Positions 38,762-47,939 are shown, counted from the first letter of the stretch. The stretch is 64,000 nucleotides of DNA from Acinetobacter silvestris (GCF_002135235.1 NZ_NEGB01000004.1:248001-312000); one strand, 5' to 3'. Translations and numbers: made by a program. Notes: generated by a model from the letters alone, not told the origin.

Positions 38762-40198
38762 TTAACAGAACTTCAAACTACCATAGCAATTTGCTGTAGG
38801 GTTCTGATTAGCTAATTTGATATTTGAAAGTGTTAATGTTGCAGGATTTTTTAATGTTGCAGCACCTAAATCAACAACAATTGGCTGAGGTGTAGTCAAT
38901 GTCATACCAAATATCGATCCCAATGCCGACCCTGCAGGTACGTATACGCGATTCTCTTCTTTGAGCAACTCATTGGTCATTAATGTCGCAACTTGTGGCA
39001 AAACATTTGAAACATCAACTTTATCCGAAGCCTTTAAATAGCCCAGTTGTACCGGCTCAGCAAATGACATCCACCACCCCTGCTGAGCAACGTCAGTTTG
39101 CAACATCTCAGATAAATTTTTAGCCCCCATATCACTTGGATCGACATAACTCCCAGGCCATAAAAGGGCTTGTTGCTGCAGACTTAAATACCCCCCCGTG
39201 CCAACCAATGGAATATTATGAAACATACTTAGAGCTTGATCGAAAGTAATATCCATATTCAAGTTTTTAATCATAGAACCTGTTGCTAACTTAATTTTAG
39301 AACTCGTAGCTACTAACGCTATTGCATCAAAGTTAACTTTTAATTGATTACTCGGACCATCAGATAAAGATATTTGCCCAATAGTTGCTTTTACATGCTC
39401 TACATGAGCATTCGTCATACGCCTACCATTCACCTGAAAACCCGGCATTGTAAATCCTGCTTTCATCGATGGAACGGTAACCCCATTAGTATCCGAACTC
39501 CCCGGTTCACTGGTAAACTCCCGATCATTTCCTAAAGCACTAAGCAAGCCCTTAATTTGATGATCTGCCTGCTTACCAAAAAGAGTTGGTAATGTATCCA
39601 CTTCACCCGTTGTAGCCGCGATACGCATAAAACCACTTAAAGACTGGATACCATCTGTACTCGAAGGAAGCATCCCATTTGCTATACCTGCAGAAAGTAA
39701 TCCTGTAATTTTTTCTGCACTAAATCGCAATCCAACAATTTCACGAGTCGCAGCCTTATCTGGATTTTTGACTGCAAATTCCATAAAGGGATTGGTCAAC
39801 TTAGCACTTGTTGAGGCACGATCGGTCAAACCATAATCTGGACTTGAACCACTGGCGGCATTATAACCAGCAGGCAATCCACTGAGTGATAAATTTTTAA
39901 TATCGACATCACAAGAACCCGCACCATTTACACCACCGCAACCTAATTGCAAATTACGAATATTAGCATTTAAGTCCATCTCAGCTTCAAGACCGAGCTT
40001 ATAAAACCCCATATTTGAACCATTACTATACTTTGTCATCAAATTAGCAGTATCTGATGGCGCAAGATAAGCCAAGCTCATGAGTGCCTGTCCCACAGTG
40101 TCAGATAATTGCTGATCACTCAGTTGAACCAGTGTATGCGCCTGCAGTTGACTTATAATGCCAACTGAAATTAGCGCTGCTATTATTCCTTTACGCAT
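38762..40198 (-). CDS. Secreted Fil-like protein B, paralogue of A
   Basis: A 478-aa exported protein with signal MRKGIIAALISVGIISQLQA. The mature end carries QLSDQQLSDTVGQALMSLAY, nearly the same as in A. Further blocks shared with A are NMGFYKLGLEAEMDLNANI, LQLGCGGVNGAGSCDVDIKN, REI-GLR-SAE, and GWWMSFAEPVQLG. It ends ANCYGSLKFC. It has its own terminator and a 230-bp upstream gap, so it is probably transcribed apart from A. A and B look like an old tandem duplication. Function unknown. Confidence 0.72.
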   Translation of the reverse strand: MRKGIIAALISVGIISQLQAHTLVQLSDQQLSDTVGQALMSLAYLAPSDTANLMTKYSNGSNMGFYKLGLEAEMDLNANIRNLQLGCGGVNGAGSCDVDIKNLSLSGLPAGYNAASGSSPDYGLTDRASTSAKLTNPFMEFAVKNPDKAATREIVGLRFSAEKITGLLSAGIANGMLPSSTDGIQSLSGFMRIAATTGEVDTLPTLFGKQADHQIKGLLSALGNDREFTSEPGSSDTNGVTVPSMKAGFTMPGFQVNGRRMTNAHVEHVKATIGQISLSDGPSNQLKVNFDAIALVATSSKIKLATGSMIKNLNMDITFDQALSMFHNIPLVGTGGYLSLQQQALLWPGSYVDPSDMGAKNLSEMLQTDVAQQGWWMSFAEPVQLGYLKASDKVDVSNVLPQVATLMTNELLKEENRVYVPAGSALGSIFGMTLTTPQPIVVDLGAATLKNPATLTLSNIKLANQNPTANCYGSLKFC

Positions 40199-40376
40199 TT
40201 TATCCCTATTTTCCCAGTACCATTCCTATTAAGAATAACAATATATATTTTTAATTAAAAAAATTATTGAGATGTGATGAGTGTTTTAAATCCATTAAAA
40301 ACATCATTGACTTTATCTTATACAAATTACCAACCTTAATCTTTGATCATATAACTTGTTATTACTTTTTTTTAAA

Positions 40377-40412
40377 CAATAAAAAAGGTGACGCAAGCCA
40401 CCTTTTTTTATT
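40377..40412 (-). terminator. Terminator of gene A
   Basis: AATAAAAAAGGTG pairs with CACCTTTTTTATT (one extra T) around an 8-nt loop. Confidence 0.85.
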
Positions 40413-40427
40413 GTTTATACATAAATA

Positions 40428-41837
40428 TTAGCAAAATTTCAAGCTTCCATAACAATTCGGCACAAAATCTTGACCCGCTAGCTTAATTGGATCTAATGCA
40501 AAAGGCACCTTGGTATTGGGTAAATTTACCGTTCCTATTGCTAAAGAACCGCCCAAACATGATAAACCAGAACAATACGCCATCGCCCCACCCTCATTAT
40601 AATGCTTATACAAAGCACAGTTAATGCCAGAGGCGTTACCATCAGAACAGCCTTGAGGCCCCATAGCATCCGCTAAAACCGAATTTGGAACATCTAAACT
40701 ATTTGAAGGTGTTAATTTTCCCACATCAACTGGATCATCAAATGCCATCCACCACCCTTTTAATGCAGGCGCAGCCATACCTGGCCAATATACCGTATCA
40801 TTTTGCAGTGACAACGAAAATGGACTATTTACTTTGACTTTATGAACATAGCCTAAACTTTCATTCATACTCAAATCTGCCTGAAGCCCCTGAATCGTCC
40901 CCGTAATATCCTTTGACATATTCAAGTCCGCCCCAAGAATAGCTTCCTTAATCACAATGGATAACCCTTTTTGAGAAAAATTCATAGGTTGAATATAAGC
41001 TGTTCCCGTTACAGGAACAGAAGTTAATCTATTACCATAGACTACAGTTTCATTGGTACTAAAGGGTGCCGTAGTTTTATCCAAAGTAACATTATAATTA
41101 CTGGCTTCATAGTTTCTTATGCCTATACCTAATAAGTCGACGTTAACTCGACCCGTCATATTTTTCCCCGTATCAGCCTTACTCATATTTCGCCCATTAA
41201 CCGTTGCAATGCCCGCACAACCTGCTGGGTTTGTTGCAGCCATACTTGCATTACATCCTTGGGCAGCAATTTTCATATAACCGCTCATAGCATTAATACC
41301 ATTAGGTGTATTCGTGTTTTCGGTACCAAATGTTAACATTGCTAGTGCATTTTCGGCACTTAATCGAATTCCTTTAATTTCACGGGTTGATGCTTGATTA
41401 GGGTTCTTAATTGCAAATTGTAGAAATGGATTGGTTAAAGTCGCATCAGATGCAACTCGTGATTCACGATTCGCTTTAGTATCAGAAGTCTCGTCTACAA
41501 TGCCACTTAAACTAAAATTATCAATATCAATGTCACATCCCCCAACACCATTTGTACCGCCACAACCTAGCTGTAACTTCTTGATATTCGCATTAATTTC
41601 TATATTGGCCTCTAAACCCAATTTATAAAAACCCATATTTTTATCACCACCTGCACGTTGTGATTCTAAATTTGTCACATCCGTAGGTGCAATATACGTT
41701 AAACTCATGAGCGCCTGCCCAGTCGTTGCAGACAACTGCTCATCTGTCATTGACTGTAGACTTCCAGCATATACACCACTCATACTTAAAGTACTCAGTG
41801 CTAATAATGCAATATTAAGATATTTTAATTGGAGCAT
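40428..41837 (-). CDS. Secreted Fil-like protein A, paralogue of B
   Basis: A 469-aa exported protein, first gene of the six. AGGAGAG precedes the ATG. A signal peptide ends SGVYA, and then SLQSMTDEQLSATTGQALMS gives the shared signature. It contains LQLGCGGTNGVGGCDIDIDN, several other Cys pairs (GCNASMAATNPAGCAG, CSGLSC), GWWMAFDDPVDVG, and ends PNCYGSLKFC. The Cys pairs suggest disulfides in the periplasm or at the surface. No lipobox, LPxTG or barrel is evident. Confidence 0.72.
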   Translation of the reverse strand: MLQLKYLNIALLALSTLSMSGVYAGSLQSMTDEQLSATTGQALMSLTYIAPTDVTNLESQRAGGDKNMGFYKLGLEANIEINANIKKLQLGCGGTNGVGGCDIDIDNFSLSGIVDETSDTKANRESRVASDATLTNPFLQFAIKNPNQASTREIKGIRLSAENALAMLTFGTENTNTPNGINAMSGYMKIAAQGCNASMAATNPAGCAGIATVNGRNMSKADTGKNMTGRVNVDLLGIGIRNYEASNYNVTLDKTTAPFSTNETVVYGNRLTSVPVTGTAYIQPMNFSQKGLSIVIKEAILGADLNMSKDITGTIQGLQADLSMNESLGYVHKVKVNSPFSLSLQNDTVYWPGMAAPALKGWWMAFDDPVDVGKLTPSNSLDVPNSVLADAMGPQGCSDGNASGINCALYKHYNEGGAMAYCSGLSCLGGSLAIGTVNLPNTKVPFALDPIKLAGQDFVPNCYGSLKFC

Positions 41838-42143
41838 GAATACTCTCTCCTATCCGTAGTTAATGAGCATATTTTTATTATTTCCAATATTTTTTTAACT
41901 TATTTGATCAGCCATACAATCAAATAATTCACATTACTCAGTATTATAATTTAACTCATAATATTTATTTGAGTATGTATATTTAATAACCAATATTAAC
42001 ATTATTAATCAAACACAATATATCAATTTGATACTTTCCGACAAGAGGCTGTATGTTTTTTAAACCAAAACATATAATCCCTCATACCAAATAAACTATA
42101 AAAACATGATTATATTCATCTAAAAGTCCTGTTAAGACTACAA
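41838..42143. other. Intergenic upstream of gene A
   Basis: About 305 bp of extremely AT-rich DNA that must hold the promoter of gene A. No operator, ORF or RNA is evident to me. Confidence 0.45.
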
Positions 42144-42172
42144 AAAAAAGCAAGCCTATGGCTTGCTTTTTT
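42144..42172 (-). terminator. Terminator of dcd
   Basis: AAAAAAGCAAGCC-TAT-GGCTTGCTTTTTT is a perfect 13-bp stem. Confidence 0.9.
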
Positions 42173-42200
42173 AACATCATATTTTACATCACAGTTCAAA

Positions 42201-42770
42201 CTAAGCCTTGGGTAAGGTAACTCCAGTTTGACCTTGATATTTACCACCACGATCTTTATAAGAGGTTTCACACACTTCATCAGATTCAAAGAATAACATT
42301 TGTGCCACACCTTCACCCGCATAAATACGTGCAGGCAAATTGGTGGTATTAGAAAACTCTAAAGTCACATGACCTTCCCACTCTGGTTCAAGTGGAGTTA
42401 CATTTACAATAATTCCACAACGTGCATAAGTTGATTTACCTAAGCAAATAGTCAGTACACTACGAGGAATACGGAAATACTCCATTGTACGTGCTAGGGC
42501 AAACGAGTTCGGTGGAATAATACACACATCTGATTCAATACTGATAAAACTGTTTTCATCAAAATTTTTAGGATCAACAATAACGGAATGAACATTCGTA
42601 AATACTTTAAATTCACGTGCACAGCGAACATCATACCCATAGCTTGAAACGCCATAAGATACAATTTTTTCACCTTGCTCATTCACACGAACTTGATTCG
42701 CTGCATATGGTTCGATCATGCCGTGATTTTCGCTCATCTCGCGAATCCAACGATCAGACTTAATAGCCAT
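42201..42770 (-). CDS. dcd: dCTP deaminase
   Basis: A 189-aa trimeric enzyme turning dCTP into dUTP, the main source of dUMP for dTMP synthesis in proteobacteria. Seen: [13 protein letters not shown], the active-site stretch [17 protein letters not shown] with its catalytic Glu, and [12 protein letters not shown]. Length is close to E. coli Dcd (193 aa). AGGATATTTC precedes the ATG. It is monocistronic with a strong terminator. Confidence 0.95.
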   Translation of the reverse strand: MAIKSDRWIREMSENHGMIEPYAANQVRVNEQGEKIVSYGVSSYGYDVRCAREFKVFTNVHSVIVDPKNFDENSFISIESDVCIIPPNSFALARTMEYFRIPRSVLTICLGKSTYARCGIIVNVTPLEPEWEGHVTLEFSNTTNLPARIYAGEGVAQMLFFESDEVCETSYKDRGGKYQGQTGVTLPKA

Positions 42771-42913
42771 TTTGAAATATCCTGAAAATAGGTAAAAACA
42801 TTTATTGCGCTGTACTTTAACTTAAAAGCAGATTTAAGGAAATGTATAGTCATAACAAAACTCAGGTCTGAAAGGAATACAGCCTGAGGAAACATGCCAA
42901 TTTGCGCATGCGC

Positions 42914-43507
42914 TTAAAGATGTAAAAGTGCCGAATAACTCAAAGGAACAGAAAAACTAATGAGCACCAATGATGCCATTCTTTGCATATTACGTTGGTT
43001 TAACCAACTGACTTTATTACTAGAAAGTGCAGATCCAATATAAGTCCAAAAAAATGCAATGGGCACAATGAGTAATAAAAAAGCCAGCATATGCGCGATA
43101 TACGCAGCCATACTTTGCCATACAAATACAGGGAAAATTGCTGAAGCAAATAGCAATGCTTTCGGATTTACTAACGTTGCAATAAATAATTCTTTAGGCT
43201 GAATGGTCGGCTGATCAAAATCCACATCCTGTGTTGCGGTTCGCCATAATTTAAATGCTAAAAATAAGATATAACCGGCACTAAACAATTTTAAAATAGT
43301 TGGAATAATAGGAAATTGCTTTGAAACCGTCCCAATAATGACGCCCCAAATTGTAATTGAAATAAAATAACCCAAAGCTTCCGCAGGAATTAAGACTAAA
43401 GAACGGCGTACTCCCACTTGTATACCGGAAGATGCCAAAAGCGTATTGGTTGGTCCTGGTGTCAATAAAATCGTCACCACCAACCCTACAAAAAGCCATG
43501 AAATCAT
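42914..43507 (-). CDS. LysE/RhtB-family amino-acid exporter
   Basis: A 197-aa inner-membrane protein with six hydrophobic helices. The N-terminal TPGPTNTLLASSGIQVG motif and NPKALLFASAIFP on helix 4 are diagnostic of LysE/RhtB exporters, which pump amino acids or their analogues with the proton gradient. The substrate cannot be told. It stands alone; GAGG lies about 8 bases before the ATG. Confidence 0.85.
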   Translation of the reverse strand: MISWLFVGLVVTILLTPGPTNTLLASSGIQVGVRRSLVLIPAEALGYFISITIWGVIIGTVSKQFPIIPTILKLFSAGYILFLAFKLWRTATQDVDFDQPTIQPKELFIATLVNPKALLFASAIFPVFVWQSMAAYIAHMLAFLLLIVPIAFFWTYIGSALSSNKVSWLNQRNMQRMASLVLISFSVPLSYSALLHL

Positions 43508-43864
43508 TAAATGACCTCACTATATAATTGAACGCACAATAAATCAGTTTATTCAACTTCGCAAAAAATAATTGTAAGACAACATATTACAGAAATATAT
43601 GACCTATAGAATATATTGTTTTTCAAAATGTTACATATAAAACTAACACCTTTAAAATATTGAACTATTTAGTCACCCTTGCTTTAAAACATGGTATGTA
43701 ATCAATTATTTATCTATTACATGATTTAAGTTTGGTTTCAGTTTCTAAGTTTATACTGGGTCACATGTCCACGGCATTAATCCGATCCCCACCATTCAAG
43801 CTGTCGTTTTTCTATCCAATCAGGCAAAATGGCATCACCTTCGTCAAACAGACTTATATTAACT
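43508..43864. other. Divergent intergenic region
   Basis: About 357 bp between the LysE start and the DUF2062 start. It must carry both promoters. I see no convincing -35/-10 pair, operator or small gene. Confidence 0.4.
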
Positions 43865-44407
43865 ATGGCAAAGCGTTTTTTCCGGTCTTGGCTTCCGTCT
43901 CCGGAACAAGTCAATAATTTGAAAATAATGAAGATTTTTGGTGATAAAGCCTTAAATCCAACGCTTTGGTATGTCAATCGTAAATCTATTTCTAAAGCCA
44001 TGTTCATTGGTACATTTTGGGGAATATTACCTATTCCACTTCATAGTATCCTGATTATATTGACTGTTTTAATTTTTGAAGCCAACTTACCCATTGGCTT
44101 ATTATTGGCTTGGGTGATGAACCCATTGACCATTGTACCCATTCTTATTTTTGCGTTTTGGATTGGTTCTAAAATTTATCATGTACACATGATTAATAAA
44201 GAGATGTTACTGGGTGTTTTTCATCAAATTACCCATTGGATAAAAAACTTTGGGCATGGTCATATTGACCTAAGTTTAGCGAAAATTTTAGCCACAGGCT
44301 TGTTGATTGAAGCACTTATTTTTGCAGTACTTTTTTTTGCAATCACTCGTATCTATTGGCGCTGGTCTATTATTAAGAAATGGAGAATGCGCCAAAACTG
44401 TAAATGA
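43865..44407 (+). CDS. DUF2062 membrane protein
   Basis: A 180-aa inner-membrane protein beginning MAKRFFRSWLPSPEQVNNLK, a start conserved in the family; an in-frame ATG at 43829 adds 12 residues and is less likely. SISKAMFIGTFWGILPIPLH and AWVMNPLTIVPILIFAFWIG are the DUF2062 signatures, with about four helices. The function is unknown. It converges with mrp. Confidence 0.8.
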   Translation: MAKRFFRSWLPSPEQVNNLKIMKIFGDKALNPTLWYVNRKSISKAMFIGTFWGILPIPLHSILIILTVLIFEANLPIGLLLAWVMNPLTIVPILIFAFWIGSKIYHVHMINKEMLLGVFHQITHWIKNFGHGHIDLSLAKILATGLLIEALIFAVLFFAITRIYWRWSIIKKWRMRQNCK

Positions 44408-44446
44408 ACTTCAATAAAGTTTTACTGTGATTTCCCTGTATTGATA

Positions 44447-44481
44447 TAAAAACAGCCCACATATGAAGAACAAAGTGAGCT
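44447..44481 (-). terminator. Probable terminator of mrp
   Basis: On the minus strand AGCTCAC and GTGGGCT pair (one wobble) around a 14-nt loop, followed by GTTTTTAT. Confidence 0.6.
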
Positions 44482-44508
44482 GCTGGTTTGACTATTCTAT
44501 GAAAACTA

Positions 44509-45783
44509 TTAAAAAATTCGGCTTTGATCTTTTTCGGCCTTAGGCAAAGCATCAATAACTTTCTTGGCAATCGCTAGATAGCTTTCTGCAGCATCATCCC
44601 CAGCAATTACAGAAGGTTTGCCTGCATCCGCATTTTCACGAATACGGACATTCAATGGCAGACGACCCAGCAATGGAATGTCATATTGTTCCGCAAGCTT
44701 ATCTCCACCACCTGTACCAAAAATTTGCTCTTCATGGCCACAGTTTGAGCAAATATGCGTCGACATATTTTCGATCACACCCATAACTGGAATGTGTACT
44801 CGATTAAATAGTTCAATCCCTTTGGTTGCATCCATCAGTGCGACATTCTGCGGTGTGGTCACAATAATTGCTGCTGTCACAGGAATACGTTGTGCCAATG
44901 TCAGTTGAATATCGCCAGTACCAGGTGGCATATCAATAACCAAAACATCAAGTTCTGGCCACAAGGTTTGGTTAAATAACTGCATCAATGCACCTGTTGC
45001 CTTTGGCCCGCGCCAAGCCACAGGCGTATTATGATCGCCGGTTAAATGCCCGATCGATAAAACTGCCAAGCCATATGCATCTATAGGTACAAAGTTTTCT
45101 GCCTCAATCATCGGTGTCCGTCCCTGATTGCCCAACATCGTCGGAATGCTCGGTCCATAGATATCAGCATCGAGTACGCCAACTTTCAAACCTAATTGTT
45201 GTAAAGCCAAAGCAAGATTGACCGTCGTCGTTGATTTACCAACACCACCTTTGCCTGATGAGACCAATATGACATTTTGAATACGGGGATGCTTAGGCAC
45301 ATCACGTTGTTGCGGTGTTGCTTTTTGAATTGGGGGATTATTCGGATCAATTTCCGCTTGGCTTTCCTCAGGCTTAGACGCGCCAGAAGCATCAATCACA
45401 GGCGGTAAATTTGCTTGTTGCTTAGTTTCAGCTTTAGGTTGCGTTGAACAACTATGCCCTTCTTTAGCATGATCATGACTCGAACAAGCATCACCTTGGT
45501 TATGCTTCTGTTGAATCACATGCATATTCAACTCTTGAATACCACATTTTTCCAATGCATCAGCCAAATCATCGTGAATTTGTTGTAATTGATCTGCTTC
45601 GGCTGGAAGAGTATTGATGGTAATTTGTAGCGTTCGACCTTCAACATTGATTTGGCTGATACGATCTTGTAATGCATTTTTCGAATTCGGCAAAATATAG
45701 CTTTGGAGCACATTTTGGATTTCTTCCTCTTTCACCTCCTGCGCGGGTGAAAAAACAGATTTAAGCGAAGAAAGCCATGACAT
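44509..45783 (-). CDS. Mrp/ApbC iron-sulfur carrier ATPase
   Basis: A 424-aa P-loop NTPase that carries or inserts Fe-S clusters. Residues 1-90 are a degenerate MIP18/DUF59-like domain. A linker rich in Cys and His (ACSSHDHAKEGHSCS, about 112-126) is unusual. The ATPase core follows: deviant Walker A SSGKGGVGKSTTT (about 174-186), DADIYGPSIP, VIDMPPGTGD and the cluster-ligating pair in HICSNCGHEEQ. Known relatives bind a bridging 4Fe-4S cluster as a dimer. In E. coli mrp lies beside metG; here both genes are still within 5 kb. Confidence 0.9.
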   Translation of the reverse strand: MSWLSSLKSVFSPAQEVKEEEIQNVLQSYILPNSKNALQDRISQINVEGRTLQITINTLPAEADQLQQIHDDLADALEKCGIQELNMHVIQQKHNQGDACSSHDHAKEGHSCSTQPKAETKQQANLPPVIDASGASKPEESQAEIDPNNPPIQKATPQQRDVPKHPRIQNVILVSSGKGGVGKSTTTVNLALALQQLGLKVGVLDADIYGPSIPTMLGNQGRTPMIEAENFVPIDAYGLAVLSIGHLTGDHNTPVAWRGPKATGALMQLFNQTLWPELDVLVIDMPPGTGDIQLTLAQRIPVTAAIIVTTPQNVALMDATKGIELFNRVHIPVMGVIENMSTHICSNCGHEEQIFGTGGGDKLAEQYDIPLLGRLPLNVRIRENADAGKPSVIAGDDAAESYLAIAKKVIDALPKAEKDQSRIF

Positions 45784-46256
45784 AAGTTTGCTCCAAATAT
45801 GGAATACATCTAAAACTATAGTTTAGCTGTAAATTGAGCTCAGGTTAAGTCAACTTCGATTAAGCTTGTTAAATGCACCGATAAATTCTAGTAATTTACT
45901 CAGATTCTAATGCCGTATCCATTACTTGACCATTGTCGAGCCTTGCCCAACGGTGATGTCATAAAAATCATCATCTGTAGTAAATAACGAAATCCATGCG
46001 GGGCAATACATGTAAAGTCATCATTCAACAAGTCGATGATTTTTTTTTCAAGATCAACTTAATCCAAATAGGAATACAATTCAAACAGCAACCATCATCC
46101 AATAAATTATACCGTCATCCCTATTTTTAATGATGAATTATGAAATACCCCGAGTTATTAATATTTCAGATACAAATCAAGAAGCAAAGTTAAGTTATAG
46201 TCAAAACTTAATCCCTGATATTTATCAGCTATTTTTATAATTTCAAGGCATTGAAT
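45784..46256. other. Intergenic, possible decayed coding
   Basis: About 470 bp. A minus-strand frame open from 46058 to 45900 and a plus-strand 36-codon ATG frame near 46131 are both short, lack a good ribosome site and match nothing I know. I see no RNA gene. Confidence 0.35.
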
Positions 46257-46556
46257 ATGAAATCTATTCTCATTTTTTTTCTTTCTTTAACATGCTCTAG
46301 TCTATTGTTTGCAGCCAATGAGACCGATACTTTACGTACAGCAAATGGTCAGTTGGTAACGATTGGTGATAGTTATACCAAATTGATCGACCGTATGGAT
46401 CAATCCCCTCTTTCTATGAGTTCTTATGAATGGAAAGAAGGAAAAAATAGTTATACTGCTATGGATTATATTTATCAGATTGAAAATACCATTTATACCG
46501 TAACAGTGGTGAATAATCAGGTCAAAAAAATTGAATGGATCAATAAAGACATTTAG
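46257..46556 (+). CDS. Small exported protein, DUF2845-like
   Basis: A 99-aa protein with signal peptide MKSILIFFLSLTCSSLLFA, then RTANGQLVTIGDSYTKLIDR and YIYQIENTIYTVTVVNNQVK. The 'G..V..GDS...L' start with later strand pairs resembles DUF2845. ATG 46257 has AAGG 8 bases upstream; TTG 46251 is the alternative. It is monocistronic and converges with the coiled-coil gene over a bidirectional terminator. Function unknown. Confidence 0.65.
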   Translation: MKSILIFFLSLTCSSLLFAANETDTLRTANGQLVTIGDSYTKLIDRMDQSPLSMSSYEWKEGKNSYTAMDYIYQIENTIYTVTVVNNQVKKIEWINKDI

Positions 46557-46707
46557 ATCAGCGAAGATTTCAAATCAGTATTATTTTTTGTGAAAGAAGA
46601 TTTATAAACTTAGGACAAAAGAACAAATTCAATCGAAAAAGTCCATTTAAGTGAAGCTCTTTCCTCATTATCGCGCTTAACCTAAAGTCATGGCATATGA
46701 GTTACCA

Positions 46708-46755
46708 ATAAAAAGACTACCGCTCAATTAAACCATTGATCGGTAGTCTTTTTAT
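46708..46755. terminator. Bidirectional terminator
   Basis: AAAAAGACTACCG pairs with CGGTAGTCTTTTT around an 18-nt loop between convergent genes. Confidence 0.82.
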
Positions 46756-46795
46756 TACTGAGTTGCACATATTTTCTTTATACGATACTTAGGTA

Positions 46796-47206
46796 TTAGC
46801 CTTTATCATTAGACTTAAAGCTATTAAGGGTGTCGGTTGCTTTTTTCTTTAATTCATCAAATTTCCCAGTTGCCTGAACTTTAAGTTCATCAAGCTTTGC
46901 AGAAGCTTCATGTTTAAGTTCATTTGCCTTGAGCTTAGCTTCTTCTAATTTATGCGTTGCCTCCGTTTTCAATTGTTCCAGTTTTTCATGAGCTTTATCT
47001 TGAAAATCTGCGGCTTTATCTTTTACAACATCAATTTTTTCTTCAACAGCAGCTTTTTCTTCAGCATGTTTAGCTTCTACATCATTTTTCAGCTCGTTTA
47101 ATGCCTTTTCACCCTCGAGTTTCACGTCTGATACTTTATGTTTTAAATCATCACCAAGTTCTACTGCTTTATTTTTTAAATCATCTAACTTACTATCGTT
47201 TGTCAT
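46796..47206 (-). CDS. LEA-like / apolipoprotein-like amphipathic helix protein
   Basis: A 136-aa, almost wholly helical protein made of Lys/Glu/Ala/Asp with near 11-residue repeats such as LEEAKLKANELKHEASAKLD and LKVQATGKFDELKKKAT. It has no signal peptide, no Cys, no Trp and no Tyr. Such composition is typical of LEA-like stress-protection proteins and of bacterial 'apolipoprotein A1/A4/E-like' proteins. ATG 47206 follows AGGGG; TTG 47227 is unlikely. A role in desiccation or osmotic stress is only an inference. Confidence 0.65.
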   Translation of the reverse strand: MTNDSKLDDLKNKAVELGDDLKHKVSDVKLEGEKALNELKNDVEAKHAEEKAAVEEKIDVVKDKAADFQDKAHEKLEQLKTEATHKLEEAKLKANELKHEASAKLDELKVQATGKFDELKKKATDTLNSFKSNDKG

Positions 47207-47412
47207 CGTATTACCCCTGTTTTTCAAATATCGTTTAAAAAATCTAAAAGCTCTGAATTGAGTTAAGACTGTCTATAGTTATATATAATTCAAGCTCCGT
47301 TTCGGTTTAAAACTGCAATTTGCAATAAATACCATACATAATGTAACGTTGTATCTTTTGATCATTGACAAAAAATGTATAAATTAAACTATATAAGTTA
47401 AGGCCTTGAAGA

Positions 47413-47631
47413 ATGAATACCGCACTTAAAGAGAAAATACTCAAAGTATGTGATGAAAAAATTAATCAGAAAGGGAACAATGTTGGATTATCTTTTTATG
47501 CTTTTTTCGCCAATAAAAATAATGATCCTGAATCGTTAATGCAAGTTGCTGAATGGTGGATTAAGACCCATCAACTGGATCATTTTGAGAAAGCAATCAA
47601 GATCAAACAACTAATTGAAACAGAAAAGTAA
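47413..47631 (+). CDS. Small hypothetical protein, 72 aa
   Basis: I do not recognise this family. It reads MNTALKEKILKVCDEKINQK, then GLSFYAFFANKNNDPESLMQ and a helical tail ending LIETEK. It is soluble, helical and mildly acidic. AAGG precedes the ATG. It ends 2 bp from the convergent ABM gene. Codon use resembles its neighbours, so it is probably a real core gene. Confidence 0.6.
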   Translation: MNTALKEKILKVCDEKINQKGNNVGLSFYAFFANKNNDPESLMQVAEWWIKTHQLDHFEKAIKIKQLIETEK

Positions 47632-47633
47632 GC

Positions 47634-47939
47634 TTATGCTTTTTTAAGCAGATCTTCAAAGCTTTGCATATGAGTAAAAACAGCCTCTTTGCGTTGATAT
47701 TGATCAATTTGAGGAACAAGACGCTGAAAGTGTTCAGATTGCACATGTGCATCTAGAGCAGCTCGGTCAACCCACTCTTCAACAAAGACAAAATGTCCTT
47801 GATCTCGCAGATCATGATAAAGATCGTAAGCGATACAACCTTGCTCTAATTTAGTCTTTTCCACCAGCTCTTGGTACAAAGGCAAAACCAAATCAATGTT
47901 ATCGACTTGAATAAAATCTTCTGCGAGAAGTTTGAGCAT
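47634..47939 (-). CDS. ABM-domain (YgiN-like) monooxygenase
   Basis: A 101-aa dimeric alpha-beta barrel protein: MLKLLAEDFIQVDNIDLVLP, GCIAYDLYHDLRDQGHFVFV, EEWVDRAALDAHVQSEHF. These match the antibiotic-biosynthesis-monooxygenase/YgiN fold, whose members oxidise quinol-like aromatics. ATG 47939 (GGA upstream) is preferred; ATG 47966 would add nine residues. It follows the 266-aa gene by 39 bp on the same strand and is probably co-transcribed. Confidence 0.8.
   Translation of the reverse strand: MLKLLAEDFIQVDNIDLVLPLYQELVEKTKLEQGCIAYDLYHDLRDQGHFVFVEEWVDRAALDAHVQSEHFQRLVPQIDQYQRKEAVFTHMQSFEDLLKKA

Noticed and set aside
45900..46058. Minus-strand frame open for 52 codons upstream of mrp
   Set aside because: It has no good start or ribosome site and no recognised family. 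It could be a relic but the evidence is too thin to list.
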